Shown here: piece by piece, positions 1-8,255 of the stretch
Position numbering within the stretch: position 1 is the stretch's first letter
Layout of the letters: every line of letters starts with the position of its first letter
Origin: Coriobacteriia bacterium
Lineage (GTDB): Bacteria > Actinomycetota > Coriobacteriia > Coriobacteriales > UMGS124
Direction of reading: 5' to 3'
NCBI GenBank assembly: GCA_018368455.1
Contig: JAGZEG010000002.1
Location: forward strand, 1-64,000
DNA length: 64,000 nt
Position numbers and translations under genes: made by a program
The notes under the pieces: model-generated
What the model saw: the letters and a program-made list of their open reading frames with translations, nothing else
What the model was told of the DNA's origin: nothing
Databases searched by the model: none

Positions 1-151
1 CTCTGGACGTGGAACGCCCTCTCCCTGTCGCTGTACACGCGGCCTCCGTCCCGACCGGGTAATCCCCCGGTCCAACTTCCTGCCGCACCCCCGATATGTA
101 CGATTCCGAGACCGTACGGGCGGTGATACGCCGCAATGCGACCGTATCTCC

Positions 152-166
152 GCAGGTAGATAATGC
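152..166 (+). promoter_or_regulatory. GCAGGTAGATAAT motif
   Basis: Fourteen bases, CGCAGGTAGATAAT, are identical to the motif in front of dmsC near 5173. The site lies in a gap without genes. Its target is probably a gene that starts left of the window on the minus strand. Reading it as a regulator binding site is inference from recurrence in other promoter gaps. Confidence 0.45.
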
Positions 167-330
167 GCAGTATTTCCTAGCGAGCAACTCATATCGTACA
201 CTTCGCGCCATTTTGTAGCACGCGATTTCACGAAGCACGGTTTTGTAGCACGCGTGCACCGCTACGCCCGAAACCGCAGTGCCCCTGGCGGCCGCGTGCC
301 TCGAAGCCCGCAAGCAAAAGACACCCCACC

Positions 331-470
331 GGCCAGAACTCAGGCTCGTGTATGGGCACCCCGCGCCGTCCAGCGCCGGCGCGTCACGAAATCCCAGGTC
401 ACGCCGGGCCGAGAATCCCTCCCGCGGAGAATCCGCTCGGCAGTGGCATGCACGAGCCCGATTCCTGGCC
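331..470. repeat. Palindromic intergenic element, family 1, copy 1
   Basis: The left arm starts GGCCAG and contains GGCTCGTGTATGGG. The right arm is its inverse, containing GCACGAGCCCGATTCCTGGCC read to 470. The centre holds CCCAGGTCAC at 393-402, matching the CCGCAGGTCA centre of other copies. It sits just beyond the 3' end of the TorD chaperone gene. Five further copies occur at 8000, 11398, 25365, 38021 and 42059. Confidence 0.7.
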
Positions 471-498
471 AGTTTCCCGGCTCAGCGGAACAAGACGC

Positions 499-1275
499 CT
501 AACGCGCCTCGTGCTTGAGCGGAAAATCCGCAGGGTCGAGCGCCACAACAGCCGCAGCGCCGAGCCGGCCAGCCGCCCAGGCAAGGATCTCGCGAGCAAG
601 TATGGCCGTCGCCCGGTACAGCCCGCTGCGGGCCTGCATCTCGACGTGCGGCAGGTAGACGGGAGCAAACACCAGCAGATGCTCGCCCAGGAACCGACGC
701 AGCTCGCACGACGCGCCTGCGGCTGCCTCACCAGCAGCGTCAGCGCCGGCAGCAGCCACCTGCGCAAGATAGGTGCACTCGAGGCCAAAGTGGTCGCACG
801 GCTCGTTACGGCCGGTGCCCAGCGTGAGGCCGTGACGCTCGTAGTCCGCCTTGACCTGTGCCGTCGGCGGCCCGAACAGCGTGCGATCCTCCGTGCGGTA
901 CACCGACTCGTAGGGGCTCGTTCGGCTGACGCTCACCTGATAGAACAGGTAGGCGCGATCCTGCCGCATCTCCGCCATCATCGCGGCGCGCCCCTCGTCG
1001 CCCGCCTCTCCGTACGCCGTCAGCACATCGCAGAGCGCGCGTGCACCCTCCGACGCCACCGTCGAGAACGGCGGCGCCAGCAGCAGTTCGCGCGCGTCGG
1101 CCAGCTGATCGACAACGCCGGCCTCAGGCTCCTCCCAGAACAGTCGACCCAGGACACCGAAGATCACCGCGAGCGCCTCGAACTGTGCGGCATCAAGCAC
1201 GGTCGCCTCGGCAGTCCCACCGCACGTCTCCGCCGCAGTCTCGCACCCGCACGCGCCCTTCGTCTGCTCGCTCAT
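499..1275 (-). CDS. TorD/DmsD family molybdoenzyme chaperone
   Basis: A 258-residue cytoplasmic protein predicted to bind and mature the Tat-exported catalytic subunit of the neighbouring DMSO-reductase-like enzyme. The all-alpha TorD family pattern is visible in the stretch around PYESVYRTEDRTLFGPPTA, in PCDHFGLEC, and in the C-terminal LGEHLLVFAPVYLPHVEMQ, where family members carry an E-P/C-D-H type motif. The start at 1275 (MSEQTKG) is chosen because a GAGGGGG ribosome-binding site precedes it; a longer in-frame extension to 1356 lacks one. The N-terminus is Cys-rich (CGCETAAETC), which is unusual. It is the last gene of the leftward dmsA-dmsB-torD set, separated from dmsB by 437 bp. Confidence 0.85.
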   Translation of the reverse strand: MSEQTKGACGCETAAETCGGTAEATVLDAAQFEALAVIFGVLGRLFWEEPEAGVVDQLADARELLLAPPFSTVASEGARALCDVLTAYGEAGDEGRAAMMAEMRQDRAYLFYQVSVSRTSPYESVYRTEDRTLFGPPTAQVKADYERHGLTLGTGRNEPCDHFGLECTYLAQVAAAGADAAGEAAAGASCELRRFLGEHLLVFAPVYLPHVEMQARSGLYRATAILAREILAWAAGRLGAAAVVALDPADFPLKHEAR

Positions 1276-1712
1276 CGAACGTCCCCCTCGTCCCTGGTCG
1301 TCTCTTCTCGAAAGAGTCCCACACGCGCGGCCACTTCGCCAGCACGCCGCATCCACATCTCTGCGCGGCCAGGTGCCCGAGCTCGGCCGCGCATCTTATA
1401 CGCACGGTAGCCCAGCGCGCTCACGCCACGCGCCCGTCGACACGCCCCTCGGCCCGGCCTTCCCACCTCCGGTCCGCACGTATTGCGCGCCCATGCGCAC
1501 GCTCGCTCCGCCAGCGCGTTCACGCCCCCTGCGCGCACGCCCCTCGCGCGCCCTGCGCACCCCCTCACGAGCGCAGGACCCCGGCTCGCGCGCCTCGCCG
1601 AAGCCCCCGCCAGCGGGCCACGCGCACCCGCCAGCGCACCTCGCCCGCACGCCCCGTGCACGCCCGGGCGCCCGCCTCGTGCTCGCGGGTGCCCGGGCTC
1701 AGTCGCGCAATC
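1276..1712. other. Long GC-rich spacer between dmsB and the chaperone gene
   Basis: This 437 bp gap is extremely GC-rich and full of short imperfect repeats of CGC, GCGC and CACG. Several overlapping frames stay open on both strands, but their products are Arg/Ala/Pro-rich and look like composition artefacts. No promoter, ribosome-binding site of note or family-level similarity was recognised. It is too long for an ordinary intra-operon spacer. Confidence 0.5.
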
Positions 1713-2342
1713 CTAGCGGTGCGCCAGGTCGGCCAGGCCGAGCTCGGCCGGGTTGACGACCTCGCCGCCCTTCACCGAGTCGCGGTGCGGGTTGATGACG
1801 ACGTTGGGCTTCGTCGCGTCGCCGAACAGTGCGATCGTGCAATTGTCACCGTACTTAGCACGCAGGTCGTCGATCGGCCCGAACTCGAGCGCGCGCACGG
1901 GGCAGGCCGTGGCGCACGCGGGGTGCGGCACACCATCCTCACCGATCTCGTCAGAGCACAGCGTGCACTTGATGGACTTCTTCAGCGTCTCGCTCACGAA
2001 CGGATGCGAGTACGGGCACGCCATCACGCACGCGCCGCAGCCGATGCACACCTCGTGGTCGGAGCGCACGATGCCGTCGGCATGCTTCTGCATGGCGCCG
2101 GTCGGGCACTGGGCCACACACGCAGGCTCATCGCACTGCTGGCACGTCAGCGAGACGTAGTAGGCAAACGCCGTGTTCGTGAACGCGCCGTTCTCGTCAG
2201 TCGTGAACTCGCCGCCGCCTAGCTCGAACACCTTGCGGATCTTCTCGGTGCCTTCGAGGTTATTGCGGTCCATGCACGCCGTCATGCACGCCTTGCAGCC
2301 CGTGCAGATCTCCGTGTTCACATAGAAGCCGTACTGAGTCAT
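1713..2342 (-). CDS. dmsB: DMSO-reductase-type iron-sulfur subunit B
   Basis: A 209-residue ferredoxin-like electron-transfer subunit. It carries four cysteine clusters for [4Fe-4S] centres: CTGCKACMTAC near the N-terminus, CQQCDEPACVAQC, CIGCGACVMAC, and a last group beginning CTLC and ending ACATAC. This arrangement is that of DmsB/PsrB/NrfC subunits, which pass electrons from a membrane quinol-oxidising subunit to the molybdopterin subunit. No signal peptide is present, as expected for a subunit co-exported with its Tat-bearing partner. It starts 27 bp after the dmsA stop, so the two are surely one operon. The start is supported by GGAGAGGAGGA upstream. Confidence 0.93.
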   Translation of the reverse strand: MTQYGFYVNTEICTGCKACMTACMDRNNLEGTEKIRKVFELGGGEFTTDENGAFTNTAFAYYVSLTCQQCDEPACVAQCPTGAMQKHADGIVRSDHEVCIGCGACVMACPYSHPFVSETLKKSIKCTLCSDEIGEDGVPHPACATACPVRALEFGPIDDLRAKYGDNCTIALFGDATKPNVVINPHRDSVKGGEVVNPAELGLADLAHR

Positions 2343-2369
2343 GGTCGTCCTCCTCTCCTGGGTCCGGGC

Positions 2370-5015
2370 CTAGAGCTTCTTGACGGCGGCGTGGTTCGTG
2401 TGCACGCCGTTGCCCTTGCTGATGGGCGTCGGGCGCACGCTCGTGAGCACCGAGACGCATCCGCCCAGGTCAACGTTGTCGTAGCTGCCCACCATGTCCG
2501 CGTCGGTGCTCTGCGGCTCGTACCAGGCGCCCTGCGGCAGGCTCAGCACGCCGGGCATGATGCGCGACGTCACCTTAGCCGTGATCTGCACGCGGCCGCG
2601 CTCGTTGTAGACCTCGACGAGCTCACCGTTCTCGATGCCGAGCTGCGCCGCATCCTGCGCGTTGATCCACAGCTGCTGAGGGGCGACTTGCTTCATCCAG
2701 TCGACGTTGCCGTAGCTCGAGTGGACGCGCGTCTTCTGATGCTGGCCGATGAGCTGGAACGGGTACTCGTCGGCACCGTCCGTGTCGCCGACGCCCTCGG
2801 GCGCCACGAAGTACTCCGGCAGTGGATGGATCTCGCCCTTGCCGTCGTCAGGCAGGTAGCCGCCGCCCGTGACGTCCCACTGCTTCGAGATGTTGTACGC
2901 CTGCTTCGAGAAGACCTCCCACTTGCCGGAGGGCGTCGCGAGCTTCTCAGGCTTCTCGTAGACGCGCGGCGTGTGGTCGTCCGTCTGCTTGAACAGGCCC
3001 TGCTCCTTGAACGCCTCGAACGTGTCGGGCAGGTCGGCGCCGGCCTCGATGGCCTGGTCGTACAGCCAGTGGACCCAATCCTCCTGCGTCTTGCCCTCGC
3101 TGAACTCGTCGAGCACGCCGAGCTTGTCTGCGAGCAGACAGCACACCTCGTAGACCGGCTTGGCCTCGAACAGCGGCGCGACGGCCGGCGACTCGCACAG
3201 CGCGAAGCCCGTCCACGCCGAGCCACCGGTGCAGACGTCCATCTCCTCGAAGCTCGTCGTACCGGGCAGGATGATGTCGCTGATCATGGCGGTCGGCGTC
3301 ATGTAGACGTCGTCGGTCACGATCATCGTCAGGCCGGAGTCGTCCTCGTCAGGCAGGTTGTAGAGGCGCAGCATCTCGTTGATGTCGCCGTGCTGGCCCA
3401 TCATGACGTTGGACGCGTAGTTCCAGATGAACTTGATCGGAGCCTTGAGCGCCACGGTGCCCGGCTCCTCGGCGTAGGTCATCGCGCCGGTGTTGTCGAT
3501 GTTGCGCACGCCCCACGTGGCGTCGTTCATCGACTTGTAGTCCTCGATGGCGTGGTACCAGTCGAAGAAGCTGACGCATGTCGTGACGGTGTTCTTCTCG
3601 ACGAGGTTGGGGATGGACGAGGGAATCGGGTAGCCGACGCCGCCCGTGCCCTCGCGCGCGCCGGTGCCGCCGCCCGAGATGCCAACGTTCTTCGTGAGCG
3701 CGGCGATCATGCCGATGGCGCGGGCGCTGTAGCCGCCGGCCATGTGACGCTGCGGGCCCCAGCCCTGGATCGTCGCTGTCGGGCCGTCGATGTAGAGCTC
3801 GGCAAGCTCCTCGATCTTCGCGGCGGGGACGCCGGTGATGCCCGCGGCCCACGTGCTGTCCTTGACGCCCGTGCCCTCGTAGGCGCCGGTGCCCATGAGG
3901 TAAGCCTCGTAGGACATGTCGCCCTCGACCGTGATGGAGCCGGTCTTGTCGTAGCCGAAGAACGTATTGTCCGGCGGCTCGGCCTGCTTGACCTCGTCGG
4001 CGAAGTTCGCGCTGTAGAAGCCGATGAAGTTCTGCTCGATGAACTCACGGTCGAGCTTGTCGTTGACCATAAGGTAGTGGACCATACCGGCCACGAGCGC
4101 CATGTCGGTGCCCGGGCGAATCGGGATCCACTCGTTGGCGACGCCGACGGCCGTGTCGGACAGGATCGGGTCGATGACGACGATCTTGGCGTCGGGGTTC
4201 TGCAGACGCACCTGCGTGATGAGGTACTGCATGGCAGAGCCGCTCATGCGCGTGTTGGCCGGGTTGTTGCCGAACAGCACGATGTTCTTGGAGTTCACCA
4301 GATCGGTGACCTCGTTGTTCGAGTAGGCGTCGCCGTTGAACAGCGGCAGCTCCCAGTTGATCTGACCCGTGGAGTAGTCGCAGTAGTGGCGCAGGTAGCC
4401 GCCGAAGCAGTTGAGCAGGCGGGCGAACGCCGTGTTGTCGGGCGCCCACGACTTGGAGACGGTGCCGCCGAGCTGGCCGGTGCCGTACTGGATGTAGAAC
4501 GCGTCGTTGCCGTACTTCTCCTTGATGGAGATCATGGCGTCGGCGATCTCCTGGATGGCCTCGTCCCAGGTGATGGCCTCGTACTTGCCCTCGCCGCGCT
4601 TCGTGCCCGGCACGCGGCGCAGCGGCGTCTGGATACGCGAGTCGTTGTAGAGGCGCTGGCGGTTCGTGCGGCCGCGGACGCAGGAACGCATCTGGTAGAT
4701 CTCGCCGGGGCCGAACGTGTCGCCGCCGTCGTCATCGATGCCGACGCGCACGACAGTGTCGTCCTTGACGAACATCTTGAGCGGGCAACGGCTGCCGCAG
4801 TTGACGTGGCAGCCACCCCACGTGACCTTGTCGTAGTCAAACGGCACGCCCTCGGGCGCCGGCGGCAGAGCGTCAGCCGCAGACGAGGCAGCCTTCGCGT
4901 CGGCAGCCAGGGCCGCCTGCGAGACGCCACCGGCCAGAGCGCAGCTGCCGCCGAGCACGGCGGCCCACGTCACAAACGAGCGACGGCTCAGCGGCTCCGA
5001 TGTAGCACACGCCAT
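2370..5015 (-). CDS. dmsA: DMSO-reductase family molybdopterin catalytic subunit A
   Basis: An 881-residue molybdopterin oxidoreductase. The N-terminus has a twin-arginine signal (SRRSF at 10-14) and a hydrophobic stretch. Cysteines 69, 73, 77 and 112 form the C-x3-C-x3-C-xn-C ligand set of the FS0 [4Fe-4S] cluster typical of the DmsA/TorA branch. Ser215 in DYSTGQI lies where DmsA uses serine to bind molybdenum. The C-terminal dinucleotide-binding domain is complete. The start at 5015 (MACATSEP) is preceded by GGGAGAGGAGAG; an upstream in-frame ATG lacks a good site. The substrate could be DMSO, a methionine sulfoxide or another oxide; sequence alone does not tell. Confidence 0.93.
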   Translation of the reverse strand: MACATSEPLSRRSFVTWAAVLGGSCALAGGVSQAALAADAKAASSAADALPPAPEGVPFDYDKVTWGGCHVNCGSRCPLKMFVKDDTVVRVGIDDDGGDTFGPGEIYQMRSCVRGRTNRQRLYNDSRIQTPLRRVPGTKRGEGKYEAITWDEAIQEIADAMISIKEKYGNDAFYIQYGTGQLGGTVSKSWAPDNTAFARLLNCFGGYLRHYCDYSTGQINWELPLFNGDAYSNNEVTDLVNSKNIVLFGNNPANTRMSGSAMQYLITQVRLQNPDAKIVVIDPILSDTAVGVANEWIPIRPGTDMALVAGMVHYLMVNDKLDREFIEQNFIGFYSANFADEVKQAEPPDNTFFGYDKTGSITVEGDMSYEAYLMGTGAYEGTGVKDSTWAAGITGVPAAKIEELAELYIDGPTATIQGWGPQRHMAGGYSARAIGMIAALTKNVGISGGGTGAREGTGGVGYPIPSSIPNLVEKNTVTTCVSFFDWYHAIEDYKSMNDATWGVRNIDNTGAMTYAEEPGTVALKAPIKFIWNYASNVMMGQHGDINEMLRLYNLPDEDDSGLTMIVTDDVYMTPTAMISDIILPGTTSFEEMDVCTGGSAWTGFALCESPAVAPLFEAKPVYEVCCLLADKLGVLDEFSEGKTQEDWVHWLYDQAIEAGADLPDTFEAFKEQGLFKQTDDHTPRVYEKPEKLATPSGKWEVFSKQAYNISKQWDVTGGGYLPDDGKGEIHPLPEYFVAPEGVGDTDGADEYPFQLIGQHQKTRVHSSYGNVDWMKQVAPQQLWINAQDAAQLGIENGELVEVYNERGRVQITAKVTSRIMPGVLSLPQGAWYEPQSTDADMVGSYDNVDLGGCVSVLTSVRPTPISKGNGVHTNHAAVKKL

Positions 5016-5139
5016 GGTTCTCTCCTCTCCCCTGTTCCTTCTCCCCATGCAGGCGAAACCCCTCCGAAGGCGTCAACGCAAGCCGCCCGGGCGCCCGCCC
5101 GCACATCGTGTCCTTTGTACGTCCTGGGCAGGGCGCGTC

Positions 5140-5160
5140 TGTCACATGCGCCATGTGACA
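5140..5160. promoter_or_regulatory. Perfect inverted repeat, operator candidate in the dmsA/dmsC gap
   Basis: TGTCACATG, three bases, CATGTGACA. The palindrome lies in the 209 bp divergent gap between dmsA and dmsC. The same CATGTGACA word occurs twice in the promoter gap of the second molybdoenzyme cluster (45878-45886 and 45909-45917). This points to a shared transcription factor. It has the general size of a Crp/Fnr-type site but does not match the enterobacterial Fnr consensus. Confidence 0.6.
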
Positions 5161-5172
5161 TGCTACGTTTGC

Positions 5173-5187
5173 GCAGGTAGATAATCC
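5173..5187 (+). promoter_or_regulatory. GCAGGTAGATAATCC motif upstream of dmsC
   Basis: Located 38-52 bp before the dmsC start. It matches the motif at 152 for 13 bases and, in reverse orientation, GCAGGTCAATAATCC at 50897-50911 in front of the second dmsC. The shared position before both anchor genes supports a regulatory role. Confidence 0.5.
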
Positions 5188-5224
5188 GACTTTATGGGAT
5201 GGGCCACCGGAAGGAGAGGGGTGC

Positions 5225-6130
5225 ATGGGAGGGGCGACGTTTGCGTTCAACGCCATAGAGCTCGTCGTGTTCACGACGCTGGCTCCGTCGGCAGCCGTCG
5301 CGTATGCCATCGTGGCCAGCCGCTTCCTGCTAAGCCACGCTGACGATCGCGCGCGCCGGACACCCGTGCCCTGCACCGCCCTGTTCGTCCCGCTCGCCCT
5401 CGTCACGATCGGCTTCGTCGTGTCCGCGACGCACCTGGGCAACCCGGGCAACGCCCTGTATGTCTTCAACCGTGTGGGTCAGGCAGGGTTGTCGACCGAG
5501 GTCTTCTGCACGGGCCTTTTTCTGAGCCTGTCCGGTGGCTTCTGGATAGCGGCACAGCTGAAGCGCCCTCCCAAACTGCTTGAGAACATCTGGCTCGTCG
5601 CCACCGTGGCCGCCGCCGTGGCGTATCTCGTCAGCACCTCGCGCGTGTACTGCATGCCGACGATCCCCACGTGGAGCACGCCGCAAGCACAGGTCAGCCT
5701 TCTGTTGAACGCGCTAGCCGGCGGGCCACTCGTCGCCTGCGCTTGCCTGGGGCTCACGGGAAGCGAGCCCCTGCGACGTCGCGAGTGCCAAGCTCTGCTG
5801 GCAGGATCGGTGTTCGCGACACTGGCGAGCTGTGCGGTGCTCGTCTGGCAATGGCAGGTCGCAGCGGGGATGCGCAACGTCTTTGGGAGCGCAGGCAGCT
5901 TCGCACCACACTACCTGGCATTCGTGGGCGTCTATGGCGTCGGAATGCTGGCGGCGTGCGCGCTCGTGGGATGGGCGCTCGCGCGGATGGGCGGAGAGGC
6001 GCCGGCGGGAGGCGCCCTCCGGTCGCGGCGACGCCAGGCGGCCATTCTGCTCGCCGGCATCGCGCTCATGTACGTCGTCACGTTCCTCGTGCGCTTCCAG
6101 TTCTATCGTATGTATTTGACGCTTGCGTAG
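5225..6130 (+). CDS. dmsC: DMSO-reductase-type membrane anchor subunit C
   Basis: A 301-residue integral membrane protein with about eight hydrophobic segments and a length close to that of DmsC (about 290 residues). The N-terminal block around ELVVFTTLAPSAAVAYAIV and the block ATHLGNPGNALYVF are typical of the DmsC family; the same blocks occur in the second anchor at 50996. It should oxidise menaquinol and pass electrons to DmsB. It is unusual in being transcribed away from dmsA and dmsB, sharing their 209 bp promoter gap. The start has a strong GGAAGGAGAGGGG site. Confidence 0.88.
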   Translation: MGGATFAFNAIELVVFTTLAPSAAVAYAIVASRFLLSHADDRARRTPVPCTALFVPLALVTIGFVVSATHLGNPGNALYVFNRVGQAGLSTEVFCTGLFLSLSGGFWIAAQLKRPPKLLENIWLVATVAAAVAYLVSTSRVYCMPTIPTWSTPQAQVSLLLNALAGGPLVACACLGLTGSEPLRRRECQALLAGSVFATLASCAVLVWQWQVAAGMRNVFGSAGSFAPHYLAFVGVYGVGMLAACALVGWALARMGGEAPAGGALRSRRRQAAILLAGIALMYVVTFLVRFQFYRMYLTLA

Positions 6131-6202
6131 GCCGCGCGGGTTCCGCCCCGCAGCCGCCCGATCCCAGTAGCTCGGACACCCTTTGGAGAGGAGGCCCACC
6201 CC

Positions 6203-7990
6203 ATGAGACTCGCCCAGCTCGCGCAGCCCCGTACGGCGCTGCTTGGTTTCGCGCTATTCCTCGCCGTCAACGCCACGTCAGTATGGGGCGGCGTCTTTCC
6301 CTTCCTGCCCCCGGAGTTCCAGATCTCGGCCGTCACGGTGTCGTTCTTCTCCGCGCAGACGATCGCCAGCGCCCTCGCCTACGGCGCGGCGGTGCTGAGT
6401 TCCTACTTCTTTGCGCGCTGGACAAACCGCGTCCTACCTCACATGGGCACCGTCCCCATGCTGCTGGGGTCGTGCGCGCTCATCGCAGCCATGTATGTGC
6501 GCCCATACGCGCTGTGGCTTGTCATCGGGTCGGGCGTGCTGCTCGGCGTGGGAAGCACCGGCATGATGCTCGTCTGGCAGCGCGTGCTCGCCTCGCAGGA
6601 CTCCGAGCGCGCCACGATGCTCACGATCGCGGGAACGGGGGCGTCGGCGCTCATCTATTTCCTGCTGTGCCTGTGCCCACTGTCGGTGACGGCCTTTCTC
6701 GTGCCGCTCGTCTTTTTGCCGCTGTGCGGGACGGCGCTCGCGCTGAGCTACCGTGACGCCCATGCACGCGGGGGACTACCCGACGAGTCGCCTCGCGAGC
6801 ACCCCCGCGTGTACGCCCGCGTCGTGCGCGACTACTGGCGCAGCGGGCTCACCGTGGGCAGCCTGGGATTCGTCGCCGGCGTCGTGCGGGCGATCGCCAT
6901 CGAGAACGTCGACGTGGGGCAGGTTGTCAACGTCACATCGATGATCGGGTCACTCGTGTCGGCCGTAGCACTCATCGTGCTGTGGAGGCGCTTCTCGTTT
7001 CGGTTCAGCACGAGCCGAGCCATGCGCGTTGCCTTTCCCGCGCTCATAGCGGCGCTGGCGCTGCTGCCGTTTCTGAGCCGGACGTACCTGGACGTGTTCG
7101 CCGGGTTCGTGCACATGCTGTTCGCGTTTGCGCAGATGATCCTCATCGTGCAGTGTTTGCAAGCCGCGCGCGATCGCGGCGTGGATGCGGCCTTCGTCTA
7201 CGGATTGTGCGGCGGCATCGCGACGGTGCTGCAGTGCCTGGGACTGCTGTGCGGCTGGGCAACGGGTGCGGCAGGTGTTGGGAGCGTGGCGGGCGGATCG
7301 GCCAGCGCGGCCGGGGTCGGCGGCATCGCAGCGAGCGTGATGGGCTCCGCAAGCGCCCCCGCGGCAGGCGGCATCAGCATGGGAAGCGCCGCGAGTGCAG
7401 CAGGCGCGGCGAGCAGTGTCGGCTCCGCGAGCGCCTTCGCAGCGGGCGGCGCGGGCGCGGCGGGCGTTACGAGCACCGCAGGTGCGCTGGGCGCGGCGGG
7501 CGGAGGGCAGGGGCAGATCGCGCTGGCGGCGCTGCTGTGCGCCTGTGCCCTGGGCATGGCGCTCTACCTCATCTGCGCAGGCGGGCGGCGCGCCATGAGC
7601 GAGCCAGCGGGCGACGAGGCCGAGTTCCTCTCGCTCGCCCCGCTGCGCGAGACCAGGAGCGCCCGCGGCGGCGGCAAAACCCGCGAGGAAGTTCCGGCTT
7701 CCGCGGCCACCGAGGTCGGCACACCCTCCGATGCGCCCCACGCCCCGATGCGCGACCGCATCTCGAAGCAGTGCGAGGCCATCCGCCTGCACTATCGCCT
7801 GTCAGCGCGCGAGACCGAGGTCATGGAGCACATCGCCCGCGGCGACACCGTGCCGCGCATCGCCACCGAGCTTGAGGTCTCCGAGAACACGGTGCGCACG
7901 CACGCGAAGCGCATCTATGCCAAGCTCGGCATCCACTCCAAGCAGGAGCTCGGCGACCTCATCGCACAGTTCCGGCCTGCGGAGGTGTAG
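6203..7990 (+). CDS. Membrane-embedded LuxR-type regulator with low-complexity insert
   Basis: A 595-residue protein. Residues 1-460 hold about 12 hydrophobic segments, and the last 60 residues form a LuxR/GerE helix-turn-helix (LSARETEVMEHIARG, then SENTVRTHAKRIYAKLGIHS). This architecture is widespread in Eggerthellaceae, where such regulators control adjacent reductase genes. It follows dmsC by 72 bp and probably senses the substrate of that enzyme. It is a clear paralogue of the regulator at 43974-45782 beside the second dms cluster. Residues about 352-437 are a Gly/Ala/Ser-rich insert (repeats of SVGSA, AAGG, GSAS type) absent from that paralogue at the same loop between the last two membrane spans. 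Confidence 0.9.
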   Translation: MRLAQLAQPRTALLGFALFLAVNATSVWGGVFPFLPPEFQISAVTVSFFSAQTIASALAYGAAVLSSYFFARWTNRVLPHMGTVPMLLGSCALIAAMYVRPYALWLVIGSGVLLGVGSTGMMLVWQRVLASQDSERATMLTIAGTGASALIYFLLCLCPLSVTAFLVPLVFLPLCGTALALSYRDAHARGGLPDESPREHPRVYARVVRDYWRSGLTVGSLGFVAGVVRAIAIENVDVGQVVNVTSMIGSLVSAVALIVLWRRFSFRFSTSRAMRVAFPALIAALALLPFLSRTYLDVFAGFVHMLFAFAQMILIVQCLQAARDRGVDAAFVYGLCGGIATVLQCLGLLCGWATGAAGVGSVAGGSASAAGVGGIAASVMGSASAPAAGGISMGSAASAAGAASSVGSASAFAAGGAGAAGVTSTAGALGAAGGGQGQIALAALLCACALGMALYLICAGGRRAMSEPAGDEAEFLSLAPLRETRSARGGGKTREEVPASAATEVGTPSDAPHAPMRDRISKQCEAIRLHYRLSARETEVMEHIARGDTVPRIATELEVSENTVRTHAKRIYAKLGIHSKQELGDLIAQFRPAEV

Positions 7991-7999
7991 GCCCTTCGC

Positions 8000-8139
8000 G
8001 GCCAGGAACCGTGCTAGTGTATGGGTCGAGCGCCCGCCCCCGACGGCGGCGCGCGTAAAACCGCAGGTCACCCGCATCCGAAGGCCGCCTCGAGGAGGCA
8101 CGCGCCGAAGGGGGCCGTGCACGAGCTCGCTTCTTGGCC
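8000..8139. repeat. Palindromic intergenic element, family 1, copy 2
   Basis: The left arm GGCCAGGAACCGTGCTAGTG is followed by TATGGG; the right arm ends GAGCTCGCTTCTTGGCC at 8139. The centre contains AAAACCGCAGGTCACCC at 8055-8071. It lies between the convergent 3' ends of the LuxR gene (7990) and the LysR gene (8256). Confidence 0.75.
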
Positions 8140-8255
8140 GCGATCCGGGGCCGCACGTGCGGGGCGCGCATCGCAGCGGCGGCGTGTGCCGATCGCGCCA
8201 TCAAAATCGCAAGGCGCGCGCCGGGCCCTGGGCGCGAACGAAGCGGCTTGCGACT

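Larger units (their letters stand above)
1..498. other. Intergenic region with repeats and a promoter-like motif
   Basis: No convincing coding region is seen. The left edge, read on the minus strand, has a purine-rich stretch near 20-35 that could be the ribosome-binding site of a gene starting left of the window. A copy of the GCAGGTAGATAAT motif lies at 152-164 with the palindrome CCGTACGG at 112-119. The 14-mer TTTTGTAGCACGCG occurs at 211-224 and again at 241-254, exactly 30 bp apart. A copy of the dispersed palindromic element fills 331-470. Confidence 0.6.

Noticed and set aside
1041..2222. 393-codon frame across the dmsB-chaperone spacer on the plus strand
   Set aside because: Product is Arg/Pro/Ala repeats, then antisense of dmsB; no ribosome-binding site.
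2391..5180. Very long open frame (929 codons) antisense to dmsA
   Set aside because: It mirrors the codon pattern of dmsA. The product is rich in Arg, Val, Ala and Asp with no domain, and the dmsA reading has complete family motifs.
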